From Planctomycetota bacterium (lineage in GTDB: Bacteria > Planctomycetota > Planctomycetia > Pirellulales > Pirellulaceae), in assembly GCA_026692885.1 (NCBI GenBank), contig JAPLNJ010000259.1, positions 1 through 11,564 of the forward strand: DNA of 11,564 bases, given 5' to 3'. Positions 8,041 to 11,564 of the stretch are shown piece by piece; position 1 is the first letter of the stretch; every line of letters starts with the position of its first letter. The notes under the pieces were generated by a model. That model searched no databases and was not told where the DNA came from. It was given only the letters and a program-made list of their open reading frames with translations. A program made the position numbers and the translations under genes.

Positions 8041-9644
8041 CGGTTAATCCCCCGCTTCATATTGTTCACCAGCCGCTCCAATTCGCCGGTGCCCGCATCG
8101 TCCCAGGCGACGAGCTTGAACACGTCCAGCTCGGCCGAGGTCAGCTCCGACTGATTGTTTAGCAAGGCTTGGGCGCGGCAGTAGCCCAGCAGCAAAGACA
8201 AGGTGCGATCCGAGATGCTGAAGTCGGTACGCAAGGAACGAAAGAAACGCAGAAACTCCTGCTCGAAATCGAATTGCCCGCGGCCACGCTCGCCAGGACT
8301 GCGGCCGCCGAAGCGCACCCGAATCACGTGCCGTAAGAGCCGCAGGTCGTTCGTACACGCGCACGACCGGAGGCTGAGTTGCTGGGCCGAGAACTGCCGA
8401 TCGTAGGCCTGCTGCCAGGCGCAATTGAGCAATTCGCCCACGTGTTCATCGGCCACCGAGGGGCAGTCCAGCCGAAGTGGGAAGCGGTCGTACAGGGCCT
8501 GCAGGTTCTCGTCCACGGGGGCCTCGTTGGACGCGGCAAAGACCATCATCAGCGGCACCCGCTCCGCCCGGCCGCCGTTGTAGAACAGCCGCTCGTTCAG
8601 CAACGTCAACAAAGTGTTCAAAATTGCCGAACTGGCCTTGAAGATCTCGTCCAAGAACGAGATCTGGGCCTGGGGCAGGTAGCCAGCCGTAACCCGGCGA
8701 TAGGTCTGCCGATCGATCAAGTCCTGCACGTGAATCGGCCCGAAGATCTCCTCCGGGGTGGTGTATCGGGTCAGCAGGTACTCGAAGTAACGCCGGCCGC
8801 TCCCCAAACCGTCGCTCCCAGCAGAGTCCTCTTGGTGATGAGCTGTCAACCCCAGACCTTCACAGAAGGCGCGAATCAAGTTGGACTTGGCCGTGCCCGG
8901 CGGACCTATCAGAACCGTAGGGACCTGGGCGATGGCCGCAGCGCAGAGCGCATCCACCACAGCGTCCTTGCGGGCGAATCGGCCCTTCAGCGAGGTCCGC
9001 AATTCCCGGATGCGTTCCAGCGGATCGCGGTAGGCTCCGCAGCTGATCAGCTTGTCCACCTCCTCGGGCGTCATGCTGTTCAGCCGCAGTTCCCATTCCG
9101 GCGTGTCAAACCGCCGGAGGTCGCGAAGATCGCGATACTCCTCGGTCTGCGAGGGCTTCGCCGGGGCCGCCTCAGCCGCCGGGGCGCCTCGCGCCGACTC
9201 CGCCGACGTCTCCTCACCGATCCAAGTCACGCGTTCCGCCAGCGACGTCGGAAACGATTGCGCCACCACGAACAGCGCAATCGTCGACGGCTTGTTCACC
9301 AGCTTCATGCTCAGTTGTTTAAGCGTCCGGCGGAGCCGGGCTTCGCCCTGGGTCCAATCCACATTGCGGCAATCCAGCACAAAGACTGCCTCCCCGCGGT
9401 AGGTCAGGACAAACTCCAGTGCCTCCACCAAGTCGATGGTCGTCGGCAGGTCCTCCGGGTAGCCGACCGGCGGGACGAAACCGTCCTCGGTGTCCCACGT
9501 CAGAACGGGGCGCGGCTCCGGGGCACCCGCCGGATCGGACGCCTGGAAGGCGGCCATGTAGGAGCGGAAGTCGTCCTCCTGAACCGCGATCGCGCCGAGA
9601 CCTTGGCGGAGGAGTTCCAGAACTTGGTCTTGATGCTTGCTCAT
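8037..9644 (-). CDS. MoxR/RavA-type AAA+ ATPase with an additional N-terminal domain
   Basis: This is a 535-aa AAA+ ATPase, the likely motor of the system. The AAA+ core spans about 205-400. Walker A is GPPGTAKS (247-254), Walker B is ISFLDEIFKA (328-337, D332/E333), sensor 1 is ASN (371-373), the likely arginine finger is R387 in ALYDRF, and sensor 2 is probably R480 in the helical lid (ISDRTLSLLL). The stretches FEYLLTRYTTPEEIFGP, AGYLP and NTLLTLLNERLFYNGG are typical of the RavA branch of MoxR ATPases, which remodel protein complexes, often with a VWA partner. All catalytic residues are intact. Residues 1-145 are extra: a compact alpha/beta region (PVLTWDTEDGF, AVFVLDCRNVDW, TIALFVVAQSFPTSL) that resembles the catalytically dead N-terminal domain of Ycf46-type AAA+ proteins. 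An Ala/Pro/Glu linker (146-170) follows. The ATG at 9644 has a strong Shine-Dalgarno. The stop overlaps the GTG of the VWA gene. Confidence 0.93.
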   Translation of the reverse strand: MSKHQDQVLELLRQGLGAIAVQEDDFRSYMAAFQASDPAGAPEPRPVLTWDTEDGFVPPVGYPEDLPTTIDLVEALEFVLTYRGEAVFVLDCRNVDWTQGEARLRRTLKQLSMKLVNKPSTIALFVVAQSFPTSLAERVTWIGEETSAESARGAPAAEAAPAKPSQTEEYRDLRDLRRFDTPEWELRLNSMTPEEVDKLISCGAYRDPLERIRELRTSLKGRFARKDAVVDALCAAAIAQVPTVLIGPPGTAKSNLIRAFCEGLGLTAHHQEDSAGSDGLGSGRRYFEYLLTRYTTPEEIFGPIHVQDLIDRQTYRRVTAGYLPQAQISFLDEIFKASSAILNTLLTLLNERLFYNGGRAERVPLMMVFAASNEAPVDENLQALYDRFPLRLDCPSVADEHVGELLNCAWQQAYDRQFSAQQLSLRSCACTNDLRLLRHVIRVRFGGRSPGERGRGQFDFEQEFLRFFRSLRTDFSISDRTLSLLLGYCRAQALLNNQSELTSAELDVFKLVAWDDAGTGELERLVNNMKRGINR

Positions 9645-9744
9645 GCGAAATCCCTCACCTTGGTTAACCCGCGGCGCACTGCCAATCCGCCCCCCTTAGG
9701 GACCGGTCTGGCGGACCATCCTGGCCGGCTGGCGGATCCGGCCC
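9645..9744 (-). other. 100-bp intergenic gap before the ATPase gene
   Basis: This is the only spacer longer than a few bases inside the cluster. It is GC-rich. An imperfect direct repeat of CTGGCGGA (9709-9716 and 9729-9736 on the plus strand) is visible, as is the palindrome CGGATCCG. I see no convincing -10/-35 pair and no hairpin followed by a T-run, so it is neither a clear promoter nor a terminator. It divides the cluster into a two-gene leader and a six-gene module. Confidence 0.5.
9652..9661 (-). promoter_or_regulatory. Strong Shine-Dalgarno of the AAA+ ATPase gene
   Basis: AAGGTGAGGG on the minus strand ends 7 nt before the ATG at 9644. It is among the best ribosome-binding sites in the window and sits at the only intergenic gap within the cluster, which suggests that translation of the ATPase is started independently, while the four genes after it start by overlap. 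Confidence 0.6.
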
Positions 9745-10998
9745 CTAGGCTTGCGGCCCGGTTGTCCTAACTGTTGATTCCGGGCGCCGAGGTACGCAGG
9801 GCCTCTGGGCCGGGGCCGCGAGGGCCTCGCACGCTCGGTACTGGTCGATGCTTCGCAGCAGCTGGCGGGTTTCCGCCAGCCGGCTGCAGTCCTCCGGAAA
9901 TTCGGCAAAACGTTCCAGCGGCTGGGCTACGGCCCTCAGGGCCGCACTCAACGTGGGGGCCAGTTGGGGGTGTTTATAAAGTTGCCCCAACAGCTGGTCG
10001 TCCAGCCCGAACAGCTCCCACCACAGATTCGCGATCAGCAGGCTCGCTTTGACTTGCGCGTCCGCTCCGTCCAGGGCCAGCAGCGCGGCCAGAAAACGCA
10101 ACGCCGCGGCTTGGCTCAACCTGGTGCCGTCGGTGGCCAAACACCGCGCCAGTTCGCCGGCCACCAGCGTCCGCAACGACTCCGTTCCCGGATCGGTCAC
10201 GAACCCGCGCAGGCCCGGCCAGACCCGGTAATGTCCCTCCTGCAGAACCCACGCCGGCGTGCCTCCGGCCCCCAGCAGCTTGTACAGCAGGCTGACCGCA
10301 AAGAACCGCGGCGCTGCGAACTGCACCAATTCCTGGACGCTGGATGCTCCGGCGGCCGATGCCTCGCGCGGCGGCGGCGACTCGGTAGGGAGCCGTGGCT
10401 CCCCCAGGCAGACCGTGCGGGCTGCCAAATCCAGAAACCAGAAGTCACCCGGGCGTAACGGACCGTCGAAGTCCAGGAGCCAGCTCAAGGGCCAGGCGAT
10501 GGCCTGCAGTACGGACTCCTCCAGAGGCCGTGGATTACGGGTCCGAAAATGGTCCAACGCAGCGGCGTAGTTGGTTAGGGCCAGGGCCGCCAGAACGGCG
10601 ACGGCGGACACGTCAAAACGATCCCGCGGGGTGAGCAGCGTGCGGTAAGTCGCCGCCTCGAACGCGATGTCACTGAGTTGCCGCAGCAAGCCGGCATCCG
10701 CACCGAGCAAGGCGACGACCAGCGCCTGCCGACGAGGCCGCACTCGCTGCTGGAACTCCGGATCCGGGACAGCCACCAGTTGGTCCGTCGCCAGCACCAG
10801 CTCTTGCAGGTCCAACCTTGGCCCGGCAACGCGTTGCAGCGGCAGAGTCGGTGTCTCGACCAACGTTGCCGCGTCGGACACTGCGGGGGGCTGCCAGTCC
10901 TGGATCGCCTGCTGCCAGTGGCCGACCGTCGTGCCCAGACGGCTCTGGAAAGCGCGAGTCGATTTGATGAGGGCAGAGGCTGGCATGGGATTACGCAC
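9745..10998 (-). CDS. Conserved-looking helical protein of unknown function
   Basis: This is a 417-aa protein I do not recognise. It is rich in Ala and Leu and predicted mostly alpha-helical, with no signal peptide or convincing transmembrane segment. Short hydrophobic helices lie at about 90-100, 131-149 and 296-328. A Pro-rich loop (about 202-222) splits it into two helical halves. The last 25 residues are basic and low in complexity. The helical-repeat look suits a scaffold or adaptor, but no catalytic motif is visible. Two starts are possible: GTG at 10998, which overlaps the previous gene by 8 nt and has GGAA 4-5 nt upstream, or ATG at 10986, giving 413 aa starting 4 nt after that gene's stop. 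I kept the GTG because of its spacing to GGAA, but the choice is open. It stops with TAG 100 bp before the ATPase gene. Confidence 0.75.
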   Translation of the reverse strand: MRNPMPASALIKSTRAFQSRLGTTVGHWQQAIQDWQPPAVSDAATLVETPTLPLQRVAGPRLDLQELVLATDQLVAVPDPEFQQRVRPRRQALVVALLGADAGLLRQLSDIAFEAATYRTLLTPRDRFDVSAVAVLAALALTNYAAALDHFRTRNPRPLEESVLQAIAWPLSWLLDFDGPLRPGDFWFLDLAARTVCLGEPRLPTESPPPREASAAGASSVQELVQFAAPRFFAVSLLYKLLGAGGTPAWVLQEGHYRVWPGLRGFVTDPGTESLRTLVAGELARCLATDGTRLSQAAALRFLAALLALDGADAQVKASLLIANLWWELFGLDDQLLGQLYKHPQLAPTLSAALRAVAQPLERFAEFPEDCSRLAETRQLLRSIDQYRACEALAAPAQRPCVPRRPESTVRTTGPQA

Positions 10999-11371
10999 TC
11001 GGTTCCGGCGTGGGGCGCGCCTCCAGAAGCTGTCGCAGCGTGCCCAGCGCCTGCGACGCCCGGGGCTCCCCGGGCTGCAACATCAGCACCATGTTCCAAC
11101 AATCCCGGGCCAAGTCAAGGGTTCCGCGCCGCGCGAAGACCAGGCCCAGCAGCAACCAGGCCTCGCGGTCTCCGGGACGGGCACTCAGCACCAGCCCCAA
11201 GCGTTGCATGGCCGTCACCCAATCACCGGTCTGGGCGGCCTTCAAGGCTTGATTGAAGTGCACGTCCGGCAGTTGGTGCAGCAGCGCGATGAGGAGGACG
11301 TTGCCTTCACAGCGGGGGCAGTGCTCTTCGAAGTCCTGCACGCGATGACTACAGTAAGGACAAGCATACAT
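10991..11371 (-). CDS. Zinc-ribbon plus TPR small protein, first gene of the operon
   Basis: This is a 126-aa soluble protein. Residues 1-25 form a four-cysteine zinc ribbon: C4-x2-C7, then C18-x2-C21, each knuckle in the form CP.C. Residues about 37-67 and 70-101 look like two TPR units (NQALKAAQTGDWVTAMQRLG, then AWLLLGLVFARRGTLDLARD), and a third helix pair is started at 103-116. Such ribbon-plus-TPR proteins usually act as protein-protein adaptors; no enzyme motif is present. The ATG at 11371 is preceded by an AGGA about 10 nt upstream. The next gene either overlaps its end by 8 nt (GTG start) or follows 4 nt after its stop (ATG start), so the two are co-transcribed. As the first gene it could have a regulatory or assembly role in the cluster, but that is inference. 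The fold call is solid; the function is unknown. Confidence 0.85.
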   Translation of the reverse strand: MYACPYCSHRVQDFEEHCPRCEGNVLLIALLHQLPDVHFNQALKAAQTGDWVTAMQRLGLVLSARPGDREAWLLLGLVFARRGTLDLARDCWNMVLMLQPGEPRASQALGTLRQLLEARPTPEPSA

Positions 11372-11564
11372 GGCTGGGGGTCCTGGTAAAGTTAGGCCAT
11401 CGCCTCAGGGGCCTGCTGAAAACGTTCCGCGCGTCCGCATTCTTATTAAGGACTGGGCGGCACGTGGTTGGTGAAGCCGACGGCCTACAGATCTCGCAAC
11501 ACGCCGCCACCGGTAGAATCCGCCGCGACCCCCGCGATTTGCTTGGCAGGCTCAACATGTTGCA
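11372..11564 (-). promoter_or_regulatory. Upstream region of the operon, candidate promoter
   Basis: These 193 bp have no gene I can support. On the minus strand an AT-rich patch TTAATAAGAAT (plus positions 11439-11449), about 70 bp before the first ATG, is the only AT-rich island in the neighbourhood and could be a -10 element. No matching -35 is seen at the expected distance. As the region in front of the first gene, it is the logical place for the operon promoter. Confidence 0.25.

Noticed and set aside
11349..11558. A 69-codon minus-strand frame in front of the first gene
   Set aside because: It runs into the start of the zinc-ribbon gene in another frame, has no ribosome-binding site and no recognisable features. 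It is more likely part of the leader region.
11553..11562. Perfect 10-bp palindrome CAACATGTTG at the right edge
   Set aside because: It is short, cut off by the window edge and has no second copy, so it cannot be called an operator.

Overview
The window is a GC-rich bacterial segment in which every gene I can support lies on the minus strand. Read in the direction of transcription (right to left), eight genes form what looks like one operon. The high GC, long Pro/Ala/Glu-rich linkers, large coiled-coil proteins and MoxR/VWA pairing would suit a planctomycete or a related PVC-group bacterium. That is a weak guess, because no ribosomal or other marker gene is present.

Layout in transcription order: (1) a 126-aa zinc-ribbon plus TPR protein (11371-10991); (2) a 417-aa helical protein of unknown function (10998-9745); a 100-bp gap; (3) a 535-aa MoxR/RavA-type AAA+ ATPase with an extra N-terminal domain (9644-8037); (4) a 572-aa protein ending in a VWA-like domain that has lost its metal-binding motif (8040-6322); (5) an 876-aa protein with a novel N-terminal half and a long coiled coil (6325-3695); (6) a 286-aa Pro/Glu-rich protein with a C-terminal coiled coil (3698-2838); (7) a 771-aa membrane protein with a disordered linker carrying a repeated motif (2841-526); (8) the first 171 residues of a single-pass membrane protein whose outer part starts like a beta-propeller (513 to the window edge).

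The four junctions from gene 3 to gene 7 are all 4-nt start/stop overlaps (GTGA or ATGA), so these five genes are probably translationally coupled and made in fixed proportions. The ATPase/VWA pair resembles RavA-ViaA: an AAA+ motor with a VWA adaptor. What is unusual is the rest: two dedicated coiled-coil proteins, two membrane proteins, a zinc-ribbon/TPR protein, and an ATPase whose N-terminal region resembles that of Ycf46-type ATPases. My working model is a membrane-anchored AAA+ remodelling machine with a filament-like scaffold. The model is inference; substrate and physiological role cannot be read from the sequence. I found no mobile element, CRISPR array, tRNA or rRNA.
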